Positions 41,255 to 49,521 of a stretch of DNA of 64,000 nt are shown in pieces. The stretch is from Bacillota bacterium (GTDB lineage Bacteria > Bacillota > Clostridia > Tissierellales > Sedimentibacteraceae), in assembly GCA_023386345.1 (NCBI GenBank), contig JAEWJT010000004.1, forward strand, positions 186,001 to 250,000, in the 5' to 3' direction. The translations under genes were made by a program, and so were the position numbers. Below the pieces are notes generated by a model that ran no database searches, was not told where the DNA came from, and was given only the letters and a program-made list of their open reading frames with translations. Each line of letters opens with the position of its first letter. The first letter of the stretch is position 1.

Positions 41255-43957
41255 ATGTCAGTTGAAATAAAACAGATAAAAAAGTTTAATGGACTTAGTG
41301 ATGAGGATGTGAAACAATCAAGATTAAAATATGGAAGCAATCAAATTACTAAGGCAAAGAGCAAATCATTTTTGAAGCAATATCTCGAAAGCTTTGGAGA
41401 TCCTACCATTAAAATTCTTTTAGTTGCTTTATTTTTAAATGTTGTTATTTTTATAAAAAATTTTAATTGGTATGAATCTATAGGAATTGCGGTTTCTATA
41501 ATCTTGTCAACTCTTGTATCAACAATTTCTGAATATGGTAGTCAGCTTGCATTTGAAAAATTGATGGAGGATGCAAAAAAGCTTAGGTGCAAGGTTTGGA
41601 GAAAGAATGATTTAACAGAAGTTCCTGTTGAAGAAATAGTTGTTGGTGACTGGGTAAAGCTACAGCCTGGAGATAAAATTCCAGCTGATGGTGTTTTGAT
41701 AGATGGATATGTAGATATTGACCAATCTGCGTTAAATGGAGAATCTGAGGAAGTGCATAAAAAGCCTATCGCAAATATTGGGCATATAAATATGTCTGGA
41801 AAAAGTCTATCTAATCCTCATATGCTTTTTAGCGGAAGTATTGTGTGTCAAGGAGAAGGTATTCTATTAGTCCAAACAGTTGGAGATAATACATTTTATG
41901 GTAATTTAGCAAAAGAGCTTCAAGAGGAAAAACAAGAGAGTCCTCTGAAAAAGAGATTATCTGATTTAGCTGTTACGATAAGCAGATTTGGGTATCTTGG
42001 AGCTGTGCTTGTATTTTTTGCAAGCTTATTTAATTCAATAGTTATTGAAAATGCTTTTAACATAAACAACATGATACAATATATTCATACTCCATTTATA
42101 CTTATAAAGGATATTCTGCGAGCAATTATATTTGCTGTAACTGTTATAGTTGTGGCAGTTCCCGAGGGTCTTCCTCTTATGATTACCGTTGTTTTGTCTT
42201 CAAATATGAAAAAAATGATAAAAGACAATGTTTTGGTAAGAAAACTTGTAGGCATTGAAACTGCTGGAAGTATAAGTATATTGTTCACTGATAAGACAGG
42301 TACTTTAACTACAGGAAAATTAAAATTAAACAGTATTATTACAGGCGATAATACAGAATATGATAGCTCATATTTATTAAAAGAAAATAAAGGGCTTTGG
42401 AAGATATTTTACACTTCATCGGTTTTTAATAATAGCGCTCAAGTAGGTAATGATGGTGATAAAAGGCTAATAGTTGGTGGAAATTCAACCGATAGAGCAA
42501 TATTAGAATTTGCTAATTATCACCCATTAGATATGATTAATATAAGAAAGCATGGTGGTATACCTTTTAAAAGTGAAAATAAATATGCTGTAACTAATAT
42601 TTCGGGAGATTTTAATTTATCACTTATTAAAGGAGCTCCAGAAAAGATTTTACCATACTGTACTAAATATTATGATGAGAAAGGAAATAAAAAGGAATTT
42701 AAAAATATTTTTACAATCAATAAACGTATAAAGGAGCTATCCTCCAAAGGAATAAGGGTTTTAGTCTTAGCTACATCTGATGCTTATATAAAAGAAGGGC
42801 AGAAGTTTTCTGATTTATCATTAGTGGGAGTGGTTGCAATTAAGGATGAGATTAGGAAAAACGTAAGCAACAGTATAAATATGGCCAAAAAAGCAGGAGT
42901 ACAGGTTATAATGATAACAGGAGATGCTAAAGATACAGCACAGGCTGTTGCCACAGAACTTGGGCTTATAGATGAGAATGATAAAAATAGTGTAGTTACT
43001 TCAGAGGAATTAAGTCAAATGAGCGATGAATGGGTGAAAAAGCTTTTGCCAACACTCAGGGTTGTTGCCCGTGCTTTACCGAGTGATAAGAGTAGGTTAG
43101 TTAAATTATCTCAGGAATTAGATTTGGTAGTAGGTATGACAGGTGACGGTGTTAATGATGCACCAGCACTGAAAAAATCTGATGTTGGCTTTGCTATGGG
43201 AAGTGGTACTGAAATTGCAAAGGAAGCAAGCGATATAATCATACTAGACGATAATTTCTTATCAATAACAAAGGCAATATTGTATGGAAGAACAATATTT
43301 AAAAGCATTAGAAAGTTTATTATATTTCAATTGTCAATCAATGTATGTGCTGTCGGAATATCTGTCATAGGGCAATTTATAGGAATTGATGCTCCAATAA
43401 CAGTTGTTCAAATGTTGTGGATAAATATGGTAATGGATACATTGGCAGGTCTTGCGTTTGCAGGGGAAGCTGCTTTGCCGGAATATATGGAGGAGAGTCC
43501 TAAGAGGCGTGATGAAAAAATTATTAACAAATATATGGCGAGTCAAATATTCTTTACTGGACTTTATACAACAGCTATGAGTATAGCATTTTTAAAATTC
43601 CCAGCTATTAGGGACTTGTTTAGAACAGCAGCTGATGATAGATATTTGCTTACAGGATTTTTCGCATTCTTTATGTTCTCTGCAGTGTTCAATAGCTTGA
43701 ATGCAAGAACTCAAAGATTAAATCTGCTGTCTCACATAACGAAAAACAAAGCATTTGTTTCAATTATGACAATTGTAATTGTTATTCAAAGCTTTTTAAT
43801 ATACTATGGAAAAGCAGTATTTAGAGCCTATGGATTGAGTTTTACAGAATTTAGGATAGCATTTTTATTTGCCTTTCTCGTAATACCTATTGATTTAATG
43901 AGAAAATCAATTTTAAGAATGAGAGCAACAAAGGATGAAATAGGAAAGTTTTTATAA
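41255..43957 (+). CDS. P-type Ca2+-transporting ATPase (PMCA-like)
   Basis: 900 residues, P2-type cation ATPase. N-terminal cation_ATPase_N region, TGES-type actuator loop as ALNGESEEV near 164-172, VAVPEGLPLMITVVLS near 300 (ion-site Glu of the PEGLPL helix), phosphorylation site SILFTDKTGTLTTGK with Asp near 346, KGAPEKIL near 465, and the hinge MTGDGVNDAPALKKSDVGFAMG near 627. PEGLP instead of PEGLA and IMVIVVA-type context suggest PMCA-like calcium exporters. Ten membrane helices. Monocistronic, with GGAGG before the start. Confidence 0.9.
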   Translation: MSVEIKQIKKFNGLSDEDVKQSRLKYGSNQITKAKSKSFLKQYLESFGDPTIKILLVALFLNVVIFIKNFNWYESIGIAVSIILSTLVSTISEYGSQLAFEKLMEDAKKLRCKVWRKNDLTEVPVEEIVVGDWVKLQPGDKIPADGVLIDGYVDIDQSALNGESEEVHKKPIANIGHINMSGKSLSNPHMLFSGSIVCQGEGILLVQTVGDNTFYGNLAKELQEEKQESPLKKRLSDLAVTISRFGYLGAVLVFFASLFNSIVIENAFNINNMIQYIHTPFILIKDILRAIIFAVTVIVVAVPEGLPLMITVVLSSNMKKMIKDNVLVRKLVGIETAGSISILFTDKTGTLTTGKLKLNSIITGDNTEYDSSYLLKENKGLWKIFYTSSVFNNSAQVGNDGDKRLIVGGNSTDRAILEFANYHPLDMINIRKHGGIPFKSENKYAVTNISGDFNLSLIKGAPEKILPYCTKYYDEKGNKKEFKNIFTINKRIKELSSKGIRVLVLATSDAYIKEGQKFSDLSLVGVVAIKDEIRKNVSNSINMAKKAGVQVIMITGDAKDTAQAVATELGLIDENDKNSVVTSEELSQMSDEWVKKLLPTLRVVARALPSDKSRLVKLSQELDLVVGMTGDGVNDAPALKKSDVGFAMGSGTEIAKEASDIIILDDNFLSITKAILYGRTIFKSIRKFIIFQLSINVCAVGISVIGQFIGIDAPITVVQMLWINMVMDTLAGLAFAGEAALPEYMEESPKRRDEKIINKYMASQIFFTGLYTTAMSIAFLKFPAIRDLFRTAADDRYLLTGFFAFFMFSAVFNSLNARTQRLNLLSHITKNKAFVSIMTIVIVIQSFLIYYGKAVFRAYGLSFTEFRIAFLFAFLVIPIDLMRKSILRMRATKDEIGKFL

Positions 43958-44072
43958 TAAATAATTTATTTGGTAATATATTTTATTAAGGGATTTGTTG
44001 TTTTAATTTTAAATAAAATAGCAGAGAATTGAGAGAAACCTGCTATTAACAAAAAAGGGGGATATATTTGAT

Positions 44073-44435
44073 ATGAAAATTGGTTATCTGTTGAGATATT
44101 CAGTAATCTTAGTTGTTTTAATTTTAATGCTATTTTTAATATTGTCAGTTTTTACATACAATTTTAACTACAATAAAATTTTAGCTTATTCATACAAATT
44201 CATTGCACCAATATGTATATTTGTAGTCTCATTTTTATATGCAATGAAAGTAAAAGAAAGAGGTATCTTAAGAGGACTTGAAATGTGGGCTGTATATTTT
44301 TTAATTTTGTGTATAATCAAATACACAGTGTTTCAATCATCAGCCAATGCTCAGGAAATCAACATACTAAAACATTTGATTTATATTCCAGTTTCAATGG
44401 TTGCAGGGATATTAGGCGTTAATGCCGGAAAGTGA
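44073..44435 (+). CDS. TIGR04086-family membrane protein of the SCIFF locus
   Basis: 120 residues with four hydrophobic segments (about 8-28, 38-58, 68-86, 95-117) and a C-terminal GILGVNAGK. This size and topology, directly before a SCIFF peptide gene, match the TIGR04086 family, known mostly for that association. The function is unknown; a role in export or handling of the modified peptide is only a guess. A separate promoter starts inside its 3' end region for the SCIFF gene. Confidence 0.8.
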   Translation: MKIGYLLRYSVILVVLILMLFLILSVFTYNFNYNKILAYSYKFIAPICIFVVSFLYAMKVKERGILRGLEMWAVYFLILCIIKYTVFQSSANAQEINILKHLIYIPVSMVAGILGVNAGK

Positions 44436-44445
44436 AAAAAACTCT

Positions 44446-44474
44446 TTGATTTTTATGAAAAGGTATGATATAAT
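44446..44474 (+). promoter_or_regulatory. Promoter of the SCIFF gene scfA
   Basis: TTGATT (44446-44451), 17-base spacer, TATAAT (44469-44474), 39 bases before the scfA ATG and just after the TIGR04086 stop. Confidence 0.75.
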
Positions 44475-44512
44475 TTAAAAGTTAAAAAACTTGAACTACA
44501 TAGGAGGTTGCT

Positions 44513-44653
44513 ATGAAGCATATAAAAACATTAAACAAGACTAAGCTTACAGATAATATAAACAATAAAGGCTGCGGCGAATGTCAAACATCATGTCAGT
44601 CAGCATGTAAGACATCTTGTACTGTAGGTAATCAAAAATGCGAGAATAAATAA
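44513..44653 (+). CDS. scfA: SCIFF ribosomally made peptide precursor
   Basis: 46 residues with exactly six Cys (positions 21, 24, 28, 32, 36, 43): the 'six cysteines in forty-five residues' family found across Clostridia. The N-terminal part MKHIKTLNKTKLTDNINN is the Lys/Asn-rich leader; the Cys-rich part CGECQTSCQSACKTSC is the core, in which a Cys-Thr thioether is formed by the neighbouring radical-SAM maturase. The threonines available are T26, T34 and T37. The ribosome binding site AGGAGG is excellent. It has its own promoter, and a terminator follows before scfB. The role of SCIFF is not established. Confidence 0.95.
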   Translation: MKHIKTLNKTKLTDNINNKGCGECQTSCQSACKTSCTVGNQKCENK

Positions 44654-44685
44654 ACCTTTGGTTTAGCTGTTCACAAATGAAACTT

Positions 44686-44711
44686 GTAGTGGTTATCTGC
44701 CACTACTTTTT
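44686..44711 (+). terminator. Terminator/attenuator between scfA and scfB
   Basis: GTAGTGG (44686-44692) pairs with CCACTAC (44700-44706), then TTTTTA. Partial read-through would give more precursor than maturase. Confidence 0.75.
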
Positions 44712-44787
44712 ATTTGATTATAGTTTTAAGCATAATTGCTTTGAAATATTAGATTTAATTTTAGTAATAAATTTAAAAGGAGAAATG

Positions 44788-46122
44788 ATGGTACATATAT
44801 TTAAAATTGATGATGTATACTCATGTGTAGATACAAACAGCGGAAGTATACACATTATTGATGAAATAACATATAAATTATTAGAAAATGATAGCTTTAA
44901 GAGTGCAGGTAGTTTAGATAAATTATATAGCGAATTTGGTAAAGAAAGCGTTGATGAGGCTATAAGCGAGATTAATGAGCTTATAGAAAATAAAATGCTT
45001 TATACTGATAGTATAGAATTAAATAAAAATATGAAAACAGCAGTAAAAGCAATGTGCCTAAACATTGCACATGACTGCAATTTAAAATGTGAATATTGCT
45101 TTGCTTCGCAAGGAAACTTTAAAGGCGCTAAAAACATGATGAGCCTTGAAGTTGGTAAGAAAGCATTTGATTATCTTGTTAAAAATTCAGGAAACAGAGT
45201 TAATCTTGAGGTTGATTTCTTTGGCGGTGAGCCACTTATGAACTTTGATGTCGTAAAAGAGCTTGTAGCATATGGCAGAAGTCTTGAAAAAGAGTATAAC
45301 AAGCATTTTAGATTTACAATTACTACAAATGGTGTTCTGTTAGATGATGATAAAATGGATTTTATCAATGCAAACATGGATAATGTAGTTTTAAGCATTG
45401 ACGGAAGAAAAGAAATAAACGATAAAATGCGTAAAACTATAAATGATAAGGGAAGTTATGATGTTATAGTACAAAATTTTAAAAAATTAGTAAGCAAAAG
45501 AAACGGCAAAGGATATTTTGCAAGAGGAACTTTCACATCTAATAACCTTGACTTTTCAGAGGATGTAAAGCATCTGCATAGTCTTGGATTTGATAGTATT
45601 TCAGTAGAGCCAGTTGTAGCAAGTCCTAAGGAGTCTTATGCTTTGACAGATGAACATATTGACACCTTAAAGGATGAATATGAGAAATTAGCAAGATACT
45701 ATATTGAAGCCAATAAAAACAAAGATGGAGGCTTTGATTTCTTCCATTTCAACATAGATATAGACAATGGACCGTGTGTTTACAAGCGTTCAATCGGATG
45801 CGGAGCAGGAGTTGAATACTTAGCTGTTACGCCAGAGGGACATTTCTACCCATGTCATCAATTTGTAGGTGATGAAAGATTTATAATAGGAAATGTTGAT
45901 GACGGAGTAACCAAAACAGATATAGTAGATAATTTCAAATCTGTATCTGTAAACAGCAAAGAAAAATGCAAAGAATGTTGGGCAAAATACTATTGCAGCG
46001 GTGGCTGTCACGCAAATGCTTTCAATTTTAACAATAATATAAAAGAGCCATACACAGTAGGCTGTGAGCTTGAGAAAAAAAGAGTAGAATGTTCAATATT
46101 TATTAAATCAAAAATGATTTAA
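44788..46122 (+). CDS. scfB: SCIFF radical-SAM maturase
   Basis: 444 residues. It forms the thioether bridge in SCIFF. Order: N-terminal peptide-recognition (RRE-like) region (about 1-85), radical-SAM cluster motif HDCNLKCEYCF near 94-104, GGEPLMNF near 150, and a C-terminal SPASM region with many Cys (CVYKRSIGCGAG near 330, PCHQF near 355, CKECWAKYYCSGGCHAN near 393-409, GCELEKKRVEC near 425) for two auxiliary Fe-S clusters. A frame extends upstream to 44677, but the ATG at 44788 follows AAAGGAG with normal spacing and gives MVHIFKIDD; the ATG at 44785 is too close. Confidence 0.95.
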   Translation: MVHIFKIDDVYSCVDTNSGSIHIIDEITYKLLENDSFKSAGSLDKLYSEFGKESVDEAISEINELIENKMLYTDSIELNKNMKTAVKAMCLNIAHDCNLKCEYCFASQGNFKGAKNMMSLEVGKKAFDYLVKNSGNRVNLEVDFFGGEPLMNFDVVKELVAYGRSLEKEYNKHFRFTITTNGVLLDDDKMDFINANMDNVVLSIDGRKEINDKMRKTINDKGSYDVIVQNFKKLVSKRNGKGYFARGTFTSNNLDFSEDVKHLHSLGFDSISVEPVVASPKESYALTDEHIDTLKDEYEKLARYYIEANKNKDGGFDFFHFNIDIDNGPCVYKRSIGCGAGVEYLAVTPEGHFYPCHQFVGDERFIIGNVDDGVTKTDIVDNFKSVSVNSKEKCKECWAKYYCSGGCHANAFNFNNNIKEPYTVGCELEKKRVECSIFIKSKMI

Positions 46123-46430
46123 ATAAAAATAGTTTTAGAAATAATTATAGTATAGACTTCTAGGTGATATCACTATGAAATCTATACTTTTTTATTAATT
46201 AAATTTTTGTTAATCCTCAAAGTATATTTGCGTTAATTTGAGTGTATAACGTATTTTTTGAGTATATTTTTTAAAATATTGTTAAAATAATAAAAATATT
46301 AAGCACATATAAAATATAAATATTGAAATGTATGCTAATTTTATAGTATAATAAGATAGAAAGAATATTACTAATTTTAGATTGCCATTAGTAAAGATCA
46401 AAATTTATAAATATTAGAGAGGAGAAGAAT
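46123..46430 (+). other. Spacer with terminator and promoter between scfB and the lapA-like gene
   Basis: AGTATAGA (46149-46156) pairs with TCTATACT (46181-46188) around a second palindrome (GTGATATCAC) and a T-run follows: terminator of scfB. A promoter TTGAAA (46323-46328), 18 bases, TATAAT (46347-46352) serves the next gene. Nothing else is visible. Confidence 0.7.
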
Positions 46431-46901
46431 ATGCAATTTGGATTTATTTTAGCATTAATTATTTCATTATTGATTTCTATATTTGCAATTCAGAATGGAA
46501 ATCTTGTTACGATTGATTTATTTTTTGGGAGCTATGAAGTATCACAGGCTATTATAATTTTAGTGTCTGTATTTATTGGTGCTATCATTGCAGCCATACT
46601 TGGAAGCGTCAAGCAAATTAAAAACTTTTCAGTTACTAAGGATCTTAAAAATAAGGTTAAACAATTTGAGACTGAAATATCGGACATGCATAAGTCATTA
46701 GCAGGTTATGAGAGCGACCTTAAAATAATTGGCGATGAAAAAAATTCTTTAAGGCTAGAGCTTTCTGGGCTAAAGGAAGAATATAATAAAAAAGTTGAAG
46801 AAATAAAAGAAATTCAAAATAGTGTTGTTTTAACGCAAGCTCAAAATAATAATGATGCATATTTAGAAGAAGATGAAAAAAGTCAAGCTGAAAGTCAATA
46901 A
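46431..46901 (+). CDS. LapA-domain (DUF1049) membrane protein
   Basis: 156 residues: two hydrophobic segments (about 3-20 and 40-62) with IFAIQNGNLVTIDLFFGSYEVSQAIIILVSVFIGAIIAAILG between, the LapA/DUF1049 pattern, then a coiled coil (about 72-130) and an acidic tail. In E. coli LapA/LapB control LpxC, but Gram-positive relatives have no known lipopolysaccharide role. The gene overlaps recJ by 29 bases, so the two are co-transcribed. GAGGAGAAG precedes the ATG. Confidence 0.8.
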   Translation: MQFGFILALIISLLISIFAIQNGNLVTIDLFFGSYEVSQAIIILVSVFIGAIIAAILGSVKQIKNFSVTKDLKNKVKQFETEISDMHKSLAGYESDLKIIGDEKNSLRLELSGLKEEYNKKVEEIKEIQNSVVLTQAQNNNDAYLEEDEKSQAESQ

Positions 46902-48789
46902 TTTTAGTGAAGAAAAAGTTAAGCTTATCAGTAGCACATTTGACATAACTGAAATATCTGCTAAAATATTACTAAATAGAGGCTTGAATACAGTAGAGGA
47001 CATTAATAAATTTTTAGATCCTGAATTAAAATACTTGGAAAATACCGACAATTTTAAAGATATAAACAAGGCGTGCGAAAGAATTTTAAAGGCTTTGGAT
47101 AATAAAGAGAAAATATTGATTTATGGTGATTATGATGTTGATGGAGCAACATCTATTAGTCAATTTATTTTATTTTTAAACAAAGTTAAAGCAAATGTTG
47201 ATTATTATGTTCCTGAAAGGGAAAATGAAGGATATGGCATAAGCGAAGAATTCTTGAGTAGTATTGTTGAAAGAAATATCAACTTGTTAATAACTGTTGA
47301 CTGTGGTATATCAGAGGTTAATGCTATTGATAGGGTTAATGAATCGGGTATTGATACGATATTGATAGATCATCATCAATGTGGCGAGATTATTCCACGA
47401 GCATATGCTGTTATAAATCCTAAGCAGAAGGACTGTCCCTCAAGGAATAAAAATCTTTGTGCTTCAGGTCTTTGTTATAAGTTTTTGCTTCATTTGAACA
47501 GATATTTAAAAATTGAAGGTATTGAAGATGTTTTGCTTGAACTTGCTTGTCTTGGTACTATAGCAGATATAGTTGATTTGATAGATGATAATAGAATTAT
47601 TACCTTTAATGGTCTTAAAAATATTAATAATTCAAAGCTTATTGGTCTTAAAAAGCTTATTGAAAAAGCTGGTATTTCTAATAGAGTTATTGAAGCCTTT
47701 CATATAGGGTACATTTTAGCACCAAGAATCAATGCTGCTGGAAGAATGGACAGTGCAAGAAAGGCTGTGGAACTCCTGCTTGCTGATAATGAGCAAGATG
47801 CTGAAGAATTAGCTGATAAGCTAGAGGGATTTAACACATTAAGAAAACAAACTGAGCAAGCGATATTTAATGAAGCTATTGAAAAGATTGAAAGAGATTT
47901 TTTATATAAAAAAAATTTAATAGTTGTTAGTGGTGATGATTGGCATGAGGGAGTTTTGGGTATAGTATCATCAAGAATAACTGAAAAATATGATAAGCCT
48001 TCGGTTGTAATCTCAGTTGATGGTGATATGGCAAAGGCTTCTGCACGAAGTCTTGAATATTTAAATATGTTCGAAGCTTTGAACTCTGTGAGTCATTTAT
48101 TGATAAAATATGGTGGACATAAGCTAGCAGCAGGATTTTCATTAAAAAAATCTTGTATTAACGAGCTGGGCATTGAGCTTAATAAATTTGCTGATAAGAT
48201 TTTAGATAAAAAGGAAATTGAAAAGATTGTTGAGGTCGATTCTTATATAAAAATTGATGATATCAATGAGAATTTATACAATGAGATATGTAAATTTGAG
48301 CCTTTTGGTCATGGAAATCCAAAACCTAGCTTTGCAGTTGTTGATTTCAATATCCTTGATTTAAAAAGAGTTGGAAAGGAAAAAAAGCATATTAGCTTTT
48401 TACTAAAGGATAGTGAAAATTCAATAAAGGTAATTGGTTTTGATAAAATTAGACTTCTGGAAAAATTGCTTTTAAATCCTGAAACTTTAGTTGTAAACAT
48501 TTCTGAAAATGAGTTTAGAGGTAATGTAGATTTACAGCTTATTTTACAAAATGTTGAGCATCATATCTTCGAAAAGCAGGATATTGATGCTAATAAATCT
48601 AAAATAATTTATTCAGTAATAAATAAAAGTAAATCAAAAATTATTAAGACAGATATTTTTGATTTTGCAGAGACTATAAGCAGGGTTTACAATATTGACA
48701 TCACGGCAGCTGATATAGTTCGTATTTTAAATAGTGAAAATAAATTGGAATATATAATGAAAAATGATATACTTTATATTAAAAAATAA
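46873..48789 (+). CDS. recJ: Single-strand DNA exonuclease RecJ
   Basis: 638 residues, 5'-to-3' ssDNA exonuclease of the DHH family. GDYDVDGATS near 80, LITVDCGIS near 137, TILIDHHQCGE near 157 (DHH), ELACLGTIADIVDL near 218 and the DHHA1 part with KYGGHKLAAGFSL near 415. C-terminal OB-like region after about 460. It is longer than the minimal nuclease (about 570) by a normal Gram-positive C-terminal extension. It starts inside the lapA-like gene. Next comes the apt gene with its structured leader. Confidence 0.95.
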   Translation: MKKVKLKVNNFSEEKVKLISSTFDITEISAKILLNRGLNTVEDINKFLDPELKYLENTDNFKDINKACERILKALDNKEKILIYGDYDVDGATSISQFILFLNKVKANVDYYVPERENEGYGISEEFLSSIVERNINLLITVDCGISEVNAIDRVNESGIDTILIDHHQCGEIIPRAYAVINPKQKDCPSRNKNLCASGLCYKFLLHLNRYLKIEGIEDVLLELACLGTIADIVDLIDDNRIITFNGLKNINNSKLIGLKKLIEKAGISNRVIEAFHIGYILAPRINAAGRMDSARKAVELLLADNEQDAEELADKLEGFNTLRKQTEQAIFNEAIEKIERDFLYKKNLIVVSGDDWHEGVLGIVSSRITEKYDKPSVVISVDGDMAKASARSLEYLNMFEALNSVSHLLIKYGGHKLAAGFSLKKSCINELGIELNKFADKILDKKEIEKIVEVDSYIKIDDINENLYNEICKFEPFGHGNPKPSFAVVDFNILDLKRVGKEKKHISFLLKDSENSIKVIGFDKIRLLEKLLLNPETLVVNISENEFRGNVDLQLILQNVEHHIFEKQDIDANKSKIIYSVINKSKSKIIKTDIFDFAETISRVYNIDITAADIVRILNSENKLEYIMKNDILYIKK

Positions 48790-48824
48790 TGTGTGAAAAA
48801 ACAAGATTGAAAAAACTACAAATA

Positions 48825-48922
48825 GTGAAAGGATAAGCACCGAGCCAGTGCATAAATGTTTTGCACCTAATAAAAAAGAAACTAGAGGTATTGTGAAATC
48901 GGTGTATGGATATACAAAAATG
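48825..48922 (+). promoter_or_regulatory. Structured leader A, upstream of apt (paired with leader B before yqeK)
   Basis: Begins GTGAAAGGATAAGCACCGAGC. CACCGA (48838-48843) can pair with TCGGTG (48899-48904), closing a region that contains the hairpin GTGCA (48848-48852)/TGCAC (48862-48866) and possibly a third stem. It shares AAAGGATAAG-n-ACC-n-AGC, CATAAATG, TTGTGAAAT and the final ATGGA-n-ATATA with 56566-56662. No known riboswitch consensus fits. Confidence 0.5.
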
Positions 48923-49438
48923 AATTTAAAAGATAAAATAAGAGTGATAGAGGATTTTCCTACTAAAGGAATTAGCTTTAAGGATGTAACTACCTTATTA
49001 AAAGATAAAGAAGGCATGAAAACTTGTATTGATGAGCTTGTAGAAAAATTTAAGGACTTAAATATTGATATTGTTGTAGGTCCAGAGTCAAGAGGTTTTA
49101 TATTTGCAACTCCTTTAGCATATATTTTAGGAGCAGGTTTTGTGCCAGTAAGAAAGCCTGGTAAGCTGCCTGCTGAAACACTCAGATTCACATATGACTT
49201 GGAGTATGGTACTGATTCTTTGGAAATTCATAAGGATGCTATTCAAAAAGGACAGAACATACTTATAGTTGATGATTTATTGGCGACAGGCGGAACGATG
49301 AGTGCAACAGCTAAGCTTGTTGAGGAGCTTGGCGGAAATGTTGTAGGCTTAGGATTTTTAGTAGAGCTTGAGGGTTTAAAGGGAAGAGATAAACTCGAAG
49401 GATATAAGGTTGAATCATTAGTAAAATATAATTTTTAA
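48920..49438 (+). CDS. apt: Adenine phosphoribosyltransferase
   Basis: 172 residues; converts adenine and PRPP to AMP (purine salvage). IEDFPTKGISFKDVTTLL at the N terminus, VVGPESRGFIFATPLAYILGAGFVPVRKPGKLP near 53-85 and the PRPP loop ILIVDDLLATGGTMSA near 114-129 are diagnostic. The frame is open upstream to 48848, but MNLKDKIRVIEDFP at 48920 is the canonical start; no strong ribosome binding site lies before it. A GTG at 48893 with AGAGG four bases upstream is an alternative. The recJ-apt-relA order is common in Firmicutes. Confidence 0.9.
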   Translation: MNLKDKIRVIEDFPTKGISFKDVTTLLKDKEGMKTCIDELVEKFKDLNIDIVVGPESRGFIFATPLAYILGAGFVPVRKPGKLPAETLRFTYDLEYGTDSLEIHKDAIQKGQNILIVDDLLATGGTMSATAKLVEELGGNVVGLGFLVELEGLKGRDKLEGYKVESLVKYNF

Positions 49439-49462
49439 TTATACTTTTAATATAGTTTTTAA

Positions 49463-49490
49463 AAAGCTTGGTTCAAAAACCAAGCTTTAT
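49463..49490 (+). terminator. Terminator between apt and relA
   Basis: AAAGCTTGGTT (49463-49473) pairs perfectly with AACCAAGCTTT (49478-49488). The T-run is short. Confidence 0.7.
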
Positions 49491-49521
49491 CTAGATTGTT
49501 TAGGGATGAAGAGGTTTTTTT

